Positions 16,328-25,757 of a stretch of 64,000 nucleotides of DNA are shown one piece after another (positions within the stretch are counted from its first letter, which is position 1; each line of letters opens with the position of its first letter). Location: NCBI RefSeq assembly GCF_009363615.1, contig NZ_CP045384.1, forward strand, positions 1,548,501-1,612,500, given 5' to 3'. The notes under the pieces were generated by a model. That model had not been told where the DNA came from. It was given only the letters and a program-made list of their open reading frames with translations, and searched no databases. Position numbers and translations under genes: made by a program. This DNA is from Ruegeria sp. THAF33. GTDB lineage: Bacteria; Pseudomonadota; Alphaproteobacteria; Rhodobacterales; Rhodobacteraceae.

Positions 16328-18214
16328 TTAGCCGACCAAACCGCCATCTTCGCGCGTAATGGCGATAATGGCCGAGCGTGGCACCGAGTCCCCGCCTTCA
16401 GGCCAATGGCTGTTGCCATCTTCGCCCGGGTGCTGAATGCCGACAAACATCGTACGACGGTCCGGCGACCAGCTGAGACCGGTGACCTCGCATTCGTTGG
16501 GGCCAACCAGAAAACGGCGGATTTCGCCGGTGACAGGGTCGCCTGCCAGCATCTGGTTGTTGCCCTGCCCGGCGAAGTCACCTTCGTTGCCATAATTGCC
16601 ATCGGTCTGGATCCACAGCAAGCCGTTGCTGTCGAACTTCAATCCATCGGGTGAGTTGAACATATTGTCGGCGTTCACGTTCTCGGATCCGGCATAGGCG
16701 TCTTGGTGGACAGTGGGATTGCCTGCCAGAACGTACAGATCCCAGCCAAAGCCAGCCGCAGCATGATCGCCGCCATCCGGGCGCCAGCGAACGATCTGAC
16801 CGTAGTTGTTCTTGTCCCTCGGGTTCGGGCCGTTGGCCGAGGTATCGTCGCCCCCTGCATTCGGCTTCACGCCACGGTTCTTGTTGTTGGTCAAGCAACA
16901 GTAAACCTCGGGCGCGTTTGGATTAGCCGCAACCCACTCGGGACGATCCATGGTGGTTGCTCCAACCGCCGAACCAGCCTGACGGGTGTGGATGCAAACC
17001 TCGGCCTGCGATGCAAGCCCGGTGGTTTCAGGTGTCAGATCGAGCCACTCACCGGTTCCGTCGTCGTTGAACTTGGCAACCGAAAGTGTGCCTTTCTCCA
17101 ACAGCGCGTTGGTATCCACACCAGCGGCATAAACCCCTTCCGAGACAAAGCGGTAAAGAAACTCGCCGCGTTCATCATCGCCCATGTAAACGATGACACG
17201 ACCGTCGTTGTTCACTATGACTTCGGCGTTTTCGTGCTTGAAGCGTCCCAGTGCTGTCAGCTTGCGCGGTGTCGATGCCGGATCGGTCGGATCGATCTCG
17301 ACGACATAACCGGCACGGTTCGGTTCGTTTGGGTTTTTCGAGACGTCGAAACGGTCGTCGATCTTGGCCCAGCCATAGCCCCAATCGCTGGCCGATACGC
17401 CATAACGTTTCAGATCAGCATTGACCTCGTGATTTTCGTCTTCGGCCGAGAAGTAGCCATTGAAGTTTTCTTCACAAGCCAGGTAAGTGCCCCACGGCGT
17501 CACGCCATTTCCGCAATTGTTCCATGTTCCCTTGCACGTCGTTCCGGACGGATCGGCGGCCGTTTTCATCAAGTCATGACCGGCGGCCGGACCCGTAATG
17601 GACATTTCGGTCTGCGGTGTAACGCGGCGGTTATAGGGGCTGTCCTTCACGATGCCCCACTTGCCATCGGTGCTCGCGATTTCCACGATCGTGACACCAT
17701 GCGCCATCATGCCCTTTGCGATGTCGTCATCGGATGCTGGCTTGGCGTCCGGATTGTTGCCCCACAGGATGTCACGATTGGTATATTCGTTGTTTACAAC
17801 CAGCAGAACGTGACCGTCATGTAAGAAAATGTCCTGACCATCGGTATTGTCACCAAAGGCGCGTTCCTGGCTGGCAGCCGTACCACGGGTCGCGTGATCG
17901 AACTCTGGCGCGTCCGACCAAAGCGGATCGCCCCAGCGCACCATAACATCCGCCTTGTATCCAGCCGGAACAATGACCTCGTCCGCAGTCGACACGGGAA
18001 TCGCCTCAAACGCGAAGCGGTTGGAAACCGCGTGAGCCCCTGAAGGAATCAGCGAACCACCAACAGCTGTGAAACTACCCATCGCCAAAACGCCGCCCAG
18101 AAAACCGCGTCGGGACAATGCGCGTTCGACAACGCGATCAAATTCACATTCTTCTGGGCGCGGATTTACGACTTCATCGAATTCGTCGAAGGAAAGGATG
18201 CGCTCATCTTTCAT
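16328..18214 (-). CDS. phoX: PhoX-type alkaline phosphatase (DUF839), Tat-exported
   Basis: 628 aa from the ATG at 18214. The twin-arginine signal RALSRRGFLGG (residues 31-41) is followed by a hydrophobic stretch and AHA cleavage near residue 62. Family segments include NNEYTNRD, GVTPWGTYLACEENFNGYF, YVVEIDPTDP, YMGDDERGEFLYRFVSE and FNSPDGLKFDSNGLLWIQTDG. PhoX is a calcium/iron-dependent periplasmic phosphomonoesterase used in phosphorus stress. It is divergent from ppx. A weak Pho-box-like sequence lies upstream. The longer open frame beyond residue 1 is not coding. Confidence 0.88.
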   Translation of the reverse strand: MKDERILSFDEFDEVVNPRPEECEFDRVVERALSRRGFLGGVLAMGSFTAVGGSLIPSGAHAVSNRFAFEAIPVSTADEVIVPAGYKADVMVRWGDPLWSDAPEFDHATRGTAASQERAFGDNTDGQDIFLHDGHVLLVVNNEYTNRDILWGNNPDAKPASDDDIAKGMMAHGVTIVEIASTDGKWGIVKDSPYNRRVTPQTEMSITGPAAGHDLMKTAADPSGTTCKGTWNNCGNGVTPWGTYLACEENFNGYFSAEDENHEVNADLKRYGVSASDWGYGWAKIDDRFDVSKNPNEPNRAGYVVEIDPTDPASTPRKLTALGRFKHENAEVIVNNDGRVIVYMGDDERGEFLYRFVSEGVYAAGVDTNALLEKGTLSVAKFNDDGTGEWLDLTPETTGLASQAEVCIHTRQAGSAVGATTMDRPEWVAANPNAPEVYCCLTNNKNRGVKPNAGGDDTSANGPNPRDKNNYGQIVRWRPDGGDHAAAGFGWDLYVLAGNPTVHQDAYAGSENVNADNMFNSPDGLKFDSNGLLWIQTDGNYGNEGDFAGQGNNQMLAGDPVTGEIRRFLVGPNECEVTGLSWSPDRRTMFVGIQHPGEDGNSHWPEGGDSVPRSAIIAITREDGGLVG

Positions 18215-18315
18215 TGCGGTCTCCGTATCTGGCTGAGAGCTAATAGATAAACCCGAACGTGGGTTCGCCCATGGAGATCGCATCATTTTGTGAACGGCAT
18301 GTGACACGCGCGTTA

Positions 18316-18331
18316 ATTTCAAAATTGAAAT
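18316..18331. promoter_or_regulatory. Inverted repeat between phoX and ppx
   Basis: ATTTCAA (18316-18322), AA, TTGAAAT (18325-18331): a 7-bp perfect inverted repeat between divergent genes, 64 bases before the ppx start. It has the size of a protein-binding site; the factor is unknown. Confidence 0.4.
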
Positions 18332-18394
18332 CACTTGCACGTCAGCAATCCCCCGCCTAGGGTCGGGGTAACTCGAAAATCGGAGGGCGTAAAG

Positions 18395-19507
18395 ATGGCG
18401 CCCAAGCGTCCCAAAGGTGCGGGCGCGTTCCCGAAAGCGGTCGAAAGCCCCGCGCCGGCAAGACCCGATCCGGATGCTCTTTATGCGGCACTGGATCTGG
18501 GGACAAATAGTTGCCGCATGTTGATAGCCCAGCCCAAGGGAAGTGGGTTCCATGTGGTCGACAGTTTCTCCAAATCCGTGCAGTTGGGCGCGGGTCTGGA
18601 ACGCACCGGACGACTGTCGCGGGCGTCGATGTCGCGTACCGTTCAGGCATTGCGAATCTGTCAGCAAAAGCTGAAACGCAACAAGGTCAAACGGATGCGT
18701 CTGATCGCGACCGAGGCGTGCCGCCGCGCCAAGAACTCGCGCGATTTCATCCGGCAGGTGAAGCGCGAAACCGGCCTTACGCTCGAGATCATTCAGCCCG
18801 AGGAAGAAGCCCGTCTGGCGGTGATTTCCTGTGCCCCGCTGGTTTCGACCAAGACCGAGCAGTTGCTGGTCGTCGATATCGGAGGCGGCTCGACCGAATT
18901 GGTCTGGATCGACATCTCGTCCGTTCCACGGCGCGACCGACCCGCGGCCATCATGCGGCTGCATCACGGGTTTCACACTGTCGACAGCCCTTTTCCAGCG
19001 GCCAAGGTGGTTGACTGGATCAGCGTGCCGCTGGGCGTCGCAACGCTGCGGGACCAATTCAATGATGTCGAGGATGACGCGGCCCGTTTTGCGTTGATGA
19101 GTTGGTTTTTCGAGGAAAACCTTGCCGATTTTGCCCCCTACAAGGACGAACAGGCGCGCGAAGGGTTTCAGATCGTCGGCACCAGCGGCACGGTCACCAC
19201 TGTTGCGGCCTCGCACCTGGGCCTCAAGCGCTATGACCGGACCAAAGTGGACGGGCTGCGCATGACCAGCGATCAGATTGACAAAGTCATACGCGGGTAT
19301 TTAGAACTCGGCCCTCATGGGCGGCGCCGGGACCCTCGCATTGGTGAAGACCGGCAAGCCCTCATCATGTCCGGCTCGGCCATATTGCAGGCATTGCTCC
19401 GTTGCTGGCCCACTGACCGCCTTTCGGTGGCGGACCGGGGGCTGCGCGAAGGTCTGCTTTACGCACAGATGAGCGCGGACGGTGTATTGGAAGACGGACC
19501 GTTCTGA
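18395..19507 (+). CDS. ppx: Exopolyphosphatase / guanosine pentaphosphatase (Ppx/GppA)
   Basis: 370 aa from ATG 18395, chosen for the GGAGGG site just upstream; a TTG 60 bases earlier lacks one. Phosphate-binding loops of the ASKHA fold are seen: [14 protein letters not shown] (residues 32-45) and [15 protein letters not shown]. The catalytic Glu region is [11 protein letters not shown]. It would degrade polyphosphate or convert pppGpp to ppGpp; the family is shorter than E. coli Ppx (about 513 aa), so it is the short type. Its stop overlaps the rlmE start (TGATG). Confidence 0.88.
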   Translation: MAPKRPKGAGAFPKAVESPAPARPDPDALYAALDLGTNSCRMLIAQPKGSGFHVVDSFSKSVQLGAGLERTGRLSRASMSRTVQALRICQQKLKRNKVKRMRLIATEACRRAKNSRDFIRQVKRETGLTLEIIQPEEEARLAVISCAPLVSTKTEQLLVVDIGGGSTELVWIDISSVPRRDRPAAIMRLHHGFHTVDSPFPAAKVVDWISVPLGVATLRDQFNDVEDDAARFALMSWFFEENLADFAPYKDEQAREGFQIVGTSGTVTTVAASHLGLKRYDRTKVDGLRMTSDQIDKVIRGYLELGPHGRRRDPRIGEDRQALIMSGSAILQALLRCWPTDRLSVADRGLREGLLYAQMSADGVLEDGPF

Positions 19508-20229
19508 TGGCGAAGACACCAAGTGGAAAAAACAATTCGGGCCGCGGGCAGCGCGACCTGAAGGTCAAGGTCAAGACAGCACGCGGGCGCAAGCTCAGCT
19601 CGACCCGCTGGCTCGAGCGGCAACTGAACGATCCCTATGTCAAGCGTGCGCAATCCGAAGGCTATCGGGGGCGCGCAGCTTACAAGATTTTGGAACTGGA
19701 CGACAAATTCCGCTTTCTCGTGCCCGGGGCGCGGGTTGTGGATCTGGGCTGTGCGCCCGGCGGCTGGTGTCAGGTGGCGGTCAAACGCGTGAACGCGCTG
19801 GGCGAAAAGTCAGGCAAACGGATCGGAACCGTGCTGGGCATCGACCTGCAAGAGGTCGAACCAATTGCCGGAGCCGAAATCCACGTACTGGATTTCATGG
19901 AAGATGACGCCGATCAGAAGGTCAAAAGCTGGCTGGGCGGCAAGGCAGACGTCGTGATGTCGGATATGGCGGCGGCATCTTCGGGGCACAAGCAGACCGA
20001 TCACCTGCGCATCATGGCACTGTGCGAAACTGCCGCCTATTTCGCCTTTGACGTTCTGGAAGAAGGCGGCACTTTTGTTGCCAAGGTTCTGGCTGGGGGG
20101 GCTGAGGGCGATCTGCAAAAGTTGCTCAAGCAGAAATTCCAGAAAGTCGCCAATGTCAAACCGCCGGCGTCTCGCTCGGACAGTTCGGAAAAATTCGTTG
20201 TGGCAACCGGGTTTCGAGGCGGCTCTTAA
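19507..20229 (+). CDS. rlmE: 23S rRNA (uridine2552-2'-O)-methyltransferase
   Basis: 240 aa, FtsJ/RrmJ family. The SAM site is [14 protein letters not shown] (residues 78-91). The catalytic K-D-K set is visible at Lys60 (RAAYK), Asp153 (MSDMA) and Lys193 (FVAKV). It modifies the A-loop of 23S rRNA late in 50S assembly. An N-terminal basic extension of about 25 residues precedes the usual [13 protein letters not shown]. It is coupled to ppx by overlap. Confidence 0.94.
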   Translation: MAKTPSGKNNSGRGQRDLKVKVKTARGRKLSSTRWLERQLNDPYVKRAQSEGYRGRAAYKILELDDKFRFLVPGARVVDLGCAPGGWCQVAVKRVNALGEKSGKRIGTVLGIDLQEVEPIAGAEIHVLDFMEDDADQKVKSWLGGKADVVMSDMAAASSGHKQTDHLRIMALCETAAYFAFDVLEEGGTFVAKVLAGGAEGDLQKLLKQKFQKVANVKPPASRSDSSEKFVVATGFRGGS

Positions 20230-20417
20230 TCATCTAGCCGGATAAGATTTCCGCTCAGACGCTGTTCACGCAAGGACGTGGCAGCCATTCCCTGCAACAT
20301 CAGCGTATCTCCGTGCGTCACGTATGATGGTTCCCGGTTACGCAGGTCTTCGATCCGCTGGGCTAGTGAAACCGAGCTTGAACCCGGCATCTTCCGCATT
20401 GTTGCTTCGTTGGACAT
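20226..20417 (-). CDS. Small hypothetical protein
   Basis: 63 aa, [20 protein letters not shown]..., soluble, no recognisable domain. The ATG at 20417 has a good ribosome binding site (GAGGTGAG) and the stop overlaps that of rlmE by convergent transcription. No family recognised. I judge it real mainly from the binding site and compact packing. Confidence 0.5.
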   Translation of the reverse strand: MSNEATMRKMPGSSSVSLAQRIEDLRNREPSYVTHGDTLMLQGMAATSLREQRLSGNLIRLDD

Positions 20418-20458
20418 GGCTCACCTCGGATCAGCACTTTGTTCTTGGCTGTAACAAG

Positions 20459-20486
20459 GAATTCTGCCGTCAAAATGAAAGAATTC
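20459..20486 (-). terminator. Possible hairpin after the octahaem cytochrome gene
   Basis: GAATTCT (20459-20465) pairs with AGAATTC (20480-20486) around a 14-nt loop, 20 bases after the cytochrome stop on the minus strand. No T-run, so weak. Confidence 0.3.
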
Positions 20487-20504
20487 GGGCACGGATGTGC
20501 CGGA

Positions 20505-22406
20505 TCAACGCCCGAACTGTTGCGACAATTGCAGCAGGTTCGGATCATCAGGCAACCTGTCCAGCGCCTCTTGCAGCACTACGCGCGCAGCTTCCGGGCC
20601 ACGATTGATCTGCGCCAATTGCACCAGCATCGGCCACGCCTCTGCCCTCTGCGGGTCCAGCGTCACGACCTCTCTGAACGCCTGTTCCGCCGCCTGCGCG
20701 TTGCGAAGCGTCAAAGCCATGCCCCCCAGAACAAGATGGGTTTCCGGGGCGTCCAACCTGTTCGAAATGACCTGCTGCCATTCCGACATGCCCTGCCCAA
20801 GCTTGGCCCGCTGCTCAGCCGTCAAGCCCTGCGGCGGTATGCTCAGGAACTCTTTGGCGGCGGCGATGCGCACGTTTCGCAGAGGATCAGATAACAACGG
20901 CTCGAGCCTGCGCACCTGATCTGCCGGGCTGGCCTGACGTTGCAGCGCCGCTGCATTTGCTCGTATCAGCGGGTCAACGTCCTGCAAAAGCGGCGCTGTG
21001 TCAGCGGCGATCTGTGGCGACCCAAACGGTTGCAACAGATACGCGGCGGTCGCTCTGACGATGCCCGGCTGCGACGCATCCATTGCGACCGCAAGCAAAC
21101 CTTCGGGCGTGTCGAGCTGCCCTTCGGCCGCGGCTTTGAAAACTGTCCCATAATGCGGGCGTCGATTTGGCGATCCCGGAAACCAGCCCTCTATCTGGCT
21201 TGCGGCCCAGGCCTGATCCTGGTCTTGATGGCAGTCCGTGCAGGCATCAACGCCCAGCCCAAGATCCGGTCGCGGTATGCGAAAACTGTGATCGCGTCGA
21301 CCGTCGACACCCATGTAGGTCCGCTCGATCATGTGGCAGCTTTTGCACTGGGCGCCTTCGCTGTCTTCCGGGTGATTGTGATGCGCAGGCGTGTCATAGT
21401 CCTTTGCGGAAAGGGTCGCGAAATCCGGATTTCCGGCAGGCGAGTGGCACTGTGTGCAAACCCCGTTTCCGTCGGCTTTCAAGTCTGCGCTGTGTGGTTC
21501 GTGGCAGTTCATGCATCCGACGCCCTGCGCGTACATCCGGGATTGCAGGAACGAGCCGTAGACGTAGACCTCATCCAGAATTTGCCCGTCGGGATGATAG
21601 GAACCGGGGCGCAGCACGGCCAGATTATAAGCATCATGATACGGGGTTCCCGGAGCCGGGTTTCCGTTGCCATGCGCCTCGCGCCGGGAATGACATCCGG
21701 CGCATTGCTGTATTTCTTCTTCGGTCCGCCCCTTGCCCCAACTCAACAGAAAGCCGGCATTGGCCAGGCCATCTGAAGAACGCTTTTCCCGGACCCAGTC
21801 GATGTGTGCGGACCCCGGCCCATGGCAGGCCTCGCACCCGACCCCAATTTCGACCTGCTGTGACGTGTAGCTTCTGGTTTGAGGGTCGTAGTTCTTCTCA
21901 AAACCCGTGGCATGACATTCGGCGCAGCGCGCGTTCCAGTTTTTGTAAGGGCCGGTCCAATGCAACCCGTCATCGGGCGGCAGGTCCTGATCAGGGTACA
22001 GGTGATACCAGCGCTTTTGTTCTGTGTCCCAAACAACGTCGAAACTTTGCAACCGTCCCGGTTCGGTCTCGAAAAGGTATTGCTGCAAGGGTTCGATTCC
22101 AACGACGGAATGTACGTCATATTCCGTCGTTGCACCGTCTTTTTCCGTTACGCGGGCGGTGAACCTACCCGCCTCATTTTTGAATTGGACGGACATGCCG
22201 TCATGATCGAACCGGGTACCGTTGAAATCCGCCACAACAGCGCCGTCAGCGGGGTCTGTCCAGGCCAGCGCATGGTGTGACGCGGCCCAGGCTTCGGCTT
22301 CTTGCTGATGACAGTCGGTACACTGGTCTGAACCCACATACTCTGCCGTCTGCGCCTGAACTTCACCAGCAATTGCAAGGCAGGCCAGTATCAGGGCAAA
22401 TCTCAT
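20505..22406 (-). CDS. Octahaem c-type cytochrome with HEAT/TPR C-terminal half
   Basis: 633 aa. A Sec signal peptide (about 18 residues, ending VQAQ) is followed by eight CXXCH haem-binding motifs in order: CTDCH, CAECH, CEACH, CAGCH, CMNCH, CTQCH, CKSCH, CTDCH. The first is at residues 29-33. The last 200 residues lack haem motifs and look helical and repetitive (AIAADTAPLLQDVDPLIRANAAALQRQ; then TPR-like ALTLRNAQAAEQAFREVVTL). It is probably a periplasmic electron-transfer or scaffold protein; no substrate is evident. ATGA overlap with the upstream YihY gene shows they are co-expressed. Confidence 0.88.
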   Translation of the reverse strand: MRFALILACLAIAGEVQAQTAEYVGSDQCTDCHQQEAEAWAASHHALAWTDPADGAVVADFNGTRFDHDGMSVQFKNEAGRFTARVTEKDGATTEYDVHSVVGIEPLQQYLFETEPGRLQSFDVVWDTEQKRWYHLYPDQDLPPDDGLHWTGPYKNWNARCAECHATGFEKNYDPQTRSYTSQQVEIGVGCEACHGPGSAHIDWVREKRSSDGLANAGFLLSWGKGRTEEEIQQCAGCHSRREAHGNGNPAPGTPYHDAYNLAVLRPGSYHPDGQILDEVYVYGSFLQSRMYAQGVGCMNCHEPHSADLKADGNGVCTQCHSPAGNPDFATLSAKDYDTPAHHNHPEDSEGAQCKSCHMIERTYMGVDGRRDHSFRIPRPDLGLGVDACTDCHQDQDQAWAASQIEGWFPGSPNRRPHYGTVFKAAAEGQLDTPEGLLAVAMDASQPGIVRATAAYLLQPFGSPQIAADTAPLLQDVDPLIRANAAALQRQASPADQVRRLEPLLSDPLRNVRIAAAKEFLSIPPQGLTAEQRAKLGQGMSEWQQVISNRLDAPETHLVLGGMALTLRNAQAAEQAFREVVTLDPQRAEAWPMLVQLAQINRGPEAARVVLQEALDRLPDDPNLLQLSQQFGR

Positions 22407-23269
22407 GCCGTATCTCCTTGGGCGGCTTTTTGCAGATCAATCAATGCACCGTTGTATTCGGCGCCCAAGATCAGGATCGCCGAATAGAGATACAGGAAAA
22501 TCAATGCCGCCATGGCCCCCGCCAATCCAGCATAGGTAGCGCTGTAGGTGGCGAACTGGCTGATATAAATTGAAAACGCCCACCCACCAGCCGCCCACAA
22601 GACCAAAGTCAACAAGACGCCAGGCAAAATCTGCATCAGGCTGTGCCTGCGAGTCGGCAGCACAAGATGCGCCAGAAGAACGGTGCCCGCAGGAACCGCC
22701 ACGGTGAACGTCCAGCGCAGGCGATCCACGGAAAACCAGTTGGCCACGGCAACTTCCGTGTGTTCAGCCACCAGTTTCGTATAGACCGGCAAAACCACCT
22801 CGACCGCTGCAATGATCAGAATGGCCGACCCGCCCAGAATGACCAGCACCAGACAAAGCAGTCGGGTTTTCCAGAAAGGCCAACTGTCTTCGTCGTGGTA
22901 GGCCTGGTTCATGGCTGCACGTACGGCAGCCACGCCGTTGGAGGCAAAGTAAATCGCCAGCAGCCCCCCCAAGGTGATGACACCCGAGCCGGATCCGGCC
23001 AGAACGGCCCGCAGTTCGGCCACGATCGGATCTGCGACGTCCTTGGGCCACGCTCCGAAAATCAGGTCAATTAACTCATCGGTGACATAGCCTTGAGATA
23101 ACGCCCCTGCCAGCGCCACGGTGAACAGCACAAAGGGAAACAGCGCCATCATCAGCGACATGGCCACGTGGCTGCTCATGACGAAACCGTTCTTTCTGCT
23201 GAACCGGCGGATCGACAGCCAAAGTGCCTGAACAGGTCGGCCAAACAGGGGATTCGCGGCATTGGACAT
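22403..23269 (-). CDS. YihY/BrkB family inner-membrane protein (UPF0761)
   Basis: 288 aa with about six membrane helices. Family signature segments are SHVAMSLMMALFPFVLF, YFASNGVAAVRAAMNQAYH and a late YAGLAGAMAALIFLYLYSAILILGAEYNGAL. Function is not settled in the family; the old name ribonuclease BN was a misassignment. Its stop overlaps the start of the octahaem cytochrome gene. It is divergent from the PerM-like gene. Confidence 0.88.
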   Translation of the reverse strand: MSNAANPLFGRPVQALWLSIRRFSRKNGFVMSSHVAMSLMMALFPFVLFTVALAGALSQGYVTDELIDLIFGAWPKDVADPIVAELRAVLAGSGSGVITLGGLLAIYFASNGVAAVRAAMNQAYHDEDSWPFWKTRLLCLVLVILGGSAILIIAAVEVVLPVYTKLVAEHTEVAVANWFSVDRLRWTFTVAVPAGTVLLAHLVLPTRRHSLMQILPGVLLTLVLWAAGGWAFSIYISQFATYSATYAGLAGAMAALIFLYLYSAILILGAEYNGALIDLQKAAQGDTA

Positions 23270-23439
23270 GCTGCAACCCTAACCTGCCGAAATAGAACAC
23301 AGAACCCGTCGTGGAAATCTATTTGTAGATTGAGGGCCAACAAACGCCTGAACGCATTGCATAAACAAGACCTCGCGTGCAGGATTGGGTCACGCAGGAT
23401 GGGAAATGGGCACTGCTTGTGCCGGACACAGGATACCGA

Positions 23440-24525
23440 ATGACCCCGGATCAAAAAGACATCACGGTTAGACCCAAGCTTCGATTGTCCGTTGTCCGGG
23501 ATACATGCATCATCGCGACCCTGATCGTACTGGGTCTCTATGCCGGTGCGAACTTCCTGATCCCGCTGGCCATGGCGCTGCTGGTCAATGTTCTGATCAT
23601 CGCACTGAGCGATCGCGTCGTAGCCCTGACCCGCGCTCCGGTCTGGCTGGCAAATATTGCCGGTGTGACCGTCGTTCTGGCGGGTTTGTTCATGATCATG
23701 TACGTGCTGGGCAGTCAGGCGACGCAGTTTGCACGCTCCATCAGCACCTATGAAAACCAGTTTGACGGTGCGGTCGAGCGTGTAACGGGGCTGGTCGGCA
23801 ACGACGTGACCACCTTCATTCGTGACAATCTGGTCAGTATCGACATGTCCTATGTCGCACGCGTGTTGCTGGGCAGCGCCACTTCATTGTTGAACCAGTT
23901 CTTCCTGATCAGCCTTTATGTCGCCTTTCTGATGGCCGAACGGCTTGCCTTTCGGAAAAAGATCCAACTGGCCGCCGGAAATCCTGTCGCCGCAGCGGAG
24001 TTTTCCACCATGCTCGATGCGATTTCGGTCAGCTTGCAGCGCTATGTCGGCGTCAAAACCCTGATCAGCCTGATAACGGCAACCATCAGCTATACGGTTT
24101 TCCGCTCGCTTGGTCTGGAATACGCGGAAACCTGGGCCGTATTGACCTTTGCCCTGAATTTCATCCCCTCGATCGGTTCGATCATAGCGGTGTTTTTTCC
24201 GGCGATGATCGCGCTTGTTCAATTCGAAACGATCCTTCCCTTCCTGGTGATCGTGCTGGGATGTGGAACGATCCAATTCCTGATCGGCAATTTCCTGGAT
24301 CCGGCCATGCTTGGCCGATCCCTGAACATGTCGACCTTTCTTGTCATTCTGGCCCTGACCTTCTGGACAACGGTCTGGGGTCTGATCGGCGCGTTTCTGA
24401 GCGTTCCTCTGACCGTATGCATCCTGATCGTGTTCAGCCACATCCCGGCCCTTCGACCGGTCGCCATACTGATGTCATTGGATGGCAGGTTGGGCGAGGA
24501 TAACAGTCAGGCCGCAGCAAGCTAG
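23440..24525 (+). CDS. AI-2E/PerM family permease
   Basis: 361 aa from MTPDQKDITV; the GTG 63 bases earlier would add a non-conserved leader. Hydrophobic segments are at the N-terminus (LIVLGLYAGANFLIPLAMALLVNVLI) and in the C-terminal half (FALNFIPSIGSIIAVFFPAMIAL), with the GNFLDPAMLGRSLNMS loop typical of the family. Known members export autoinducer-2 or act as Na+/H+ antiporters; the substrate here is unknown. It lies 3 bases before the deacetylase-like gene. Confidence 0.85.
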   Translation: MTPDQKDITVRPKLRLSVVRDTCIIATLIVLGLYAGANFLIPLAMALLVNVLIIALSDRVVALTRAPVWLANIAGVTVVLAGLFMIMYVLGSQATQFARSISTYENQFDGAVERVTGLVGNDVTTFIRDNLVSIDMSYVARVLLGSATSLLNQFFLISLYVAFLMAERLAFRKKIQLAAGNPVAAAEFSTMLDAISVSLQRYVGVKTLISLITATISYTVFRSLGLEYAETWAVLTFALNFIPSIGSIIAVFFPAMIALVQFETILPFLVIVLGCGTIQFLIGNFLDPAMLGRSLNMSTFLVILALTFWTTVWGLIGAFLSVPLTVCILIVFSHIPALRPVAILMSLDGRLGEDNSQAAAS

Positions 24526-24528
24526 GTC

Positions 24529-25641
24529 ATGAAGCGCCCCCTGTTCATCGGATCCGATATCTACCGCAACTCGACCTACGGTTCAAAACACCCGCTGGCC
24601 ATCCCGCGGGTTTCAACCGTCATCGATCTGTGTCGCGAACTGGGTTGGTTGACACCCGAGAACTACCGCGTCAGCCCCTGCGCAAAACCCGGTGTATTGG
24701 AAGGGTTTCATACGCCGGACTATATCGCCGCCCTGCAAAAGGCAGAAGCGGATCAGCATGTCACGGACGAAACACGGGATAAATACGGTTTGGGGACTCT
24801 GTCGAACCCGGTCTTCGCCGAGATGTACCGCCGGCCGGCAACCGCCGCCGGTGGTTCCATGCTGGCCGCCGAGCTGATCCGGGATGGAGGGATCGTTTTC
24901 AACCCTGCGGGCGGCACCCACCATGGCCTTGCGGACCGGGCGAACGGGTTTTGTTATCTGAACGATCCGGTTCTGGCGATACAAACCCTTTTGAACGCCG
25001 GCCTGGATCGCGTGGTCTATGTCGACATCGACGCCCATCATTGCGACGGGGTTGAACTTGCGTTTCACGGGTCGGACAAAGTTCGGATGATCTCGGTCCA
25101 TGAAGCGCGGCGATGGCCATTTACGGGCCAACTTGAGGAAGACGCCGGTGGCGCGGCCTTCAACCTGCCTGTTCCAAGGCATCTGAACGACGACGAATTC
25201 ACCGCCATTCTGGATCAATTGATCCTGCCAGCGACCGAGGCGTTCAAACCGCAAGCGATTGTCCTGCAATGCGGGGCAGACGCCGTGGCCGAGGACCCGC
25301 TTTCGCGTTTGACCCTGTCCAACAACGCGCATTGGCGAACAGTCGCGGCGCTGAAGCCTCTTTCGCCTCGTTTTCTGGTTCTGGGTGGCGGCGGATACAA
25401 TCCCTGGTCCGTAGGGCGCTTGTGGAGCGGCGTCTGGGCCACCCTGAATGATTTCGAAATTCCTGACACACTTGACGTCGGTGCCCAGAAAATCCTGCGG
25501 GATCTGACTTGGAGCAGGGCCGAAGGACAGGCGCCTCACCCTCACTGGCTGGACAGTTTGCGCGACGCGCCAAACACTGGGCCCATACGACAGGAACTGA
25601 GGAACGATTTACGCCACCTCACCGCCAGGCATTCACGGTAG
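24529..25641 (+). CDS. Histone-deacetylase-like / acetoin-utilisation-type hydrolase
   Basis: 370 aa, arginase/deacetylase fold. Catalytic His pair in PAGGTHHGLADRANGFCYLND (His131-132), metal ligands Asp166, Asp168 and His170 in YVDIDAHHCDGV, and a late LGGGGYNPWSVGRLW. It should remove acetyl (or larger acyl) groups from a polyamine, lysine or small molecule in the cytoplasm. It follows the PerM-like gene closely. The true substrate cannot be predicted; AcuC-like deacetylases are the nearest named class. Confidence 0.87.
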   Translation: MKRPLFIGSDIYRNSTYGSKHPLAIPRVSTVIDLCRELGWLTPENYRVSPCAKPGVLEGFHTPDYIAALQKAEADQHVTDETRDKYGLGTLSNPVFAEMYRRPATAAGGSMLAAELIRDGGIVFNPAGGTHHGLADRANGFCYLNDPVLAIQTLLNAGLDRVVYVDIDAHHCDGVELAFHGSDKVRMISVHEARRWPFTGQLEEDAGGAAFNLPVPRHLNDDEFTAILDQLILPATEAFKPQAIVLQCGADAVAEDPLSRLTLSNNAHWRTVAALKPLSPRFLVLGGGGYNPWSVGRLWSGVWATLNDFEIPDTLDVGAQKILRDLTWSRAEGQAPHPHWLDSLRDAPNTGPIRQELRNDLRHLTARHSR

Positions 25642-25757
25642 ATCGGTCCGCCAAAGCCTGTTAGCATTCCGATATTTCGGGATATTCCTGACCGGCTTAC
25701 CCCCTGTTCCGTTATCAATTCGTTTCTTCCAGCTTGGCACCGATTGGACCACCACCC

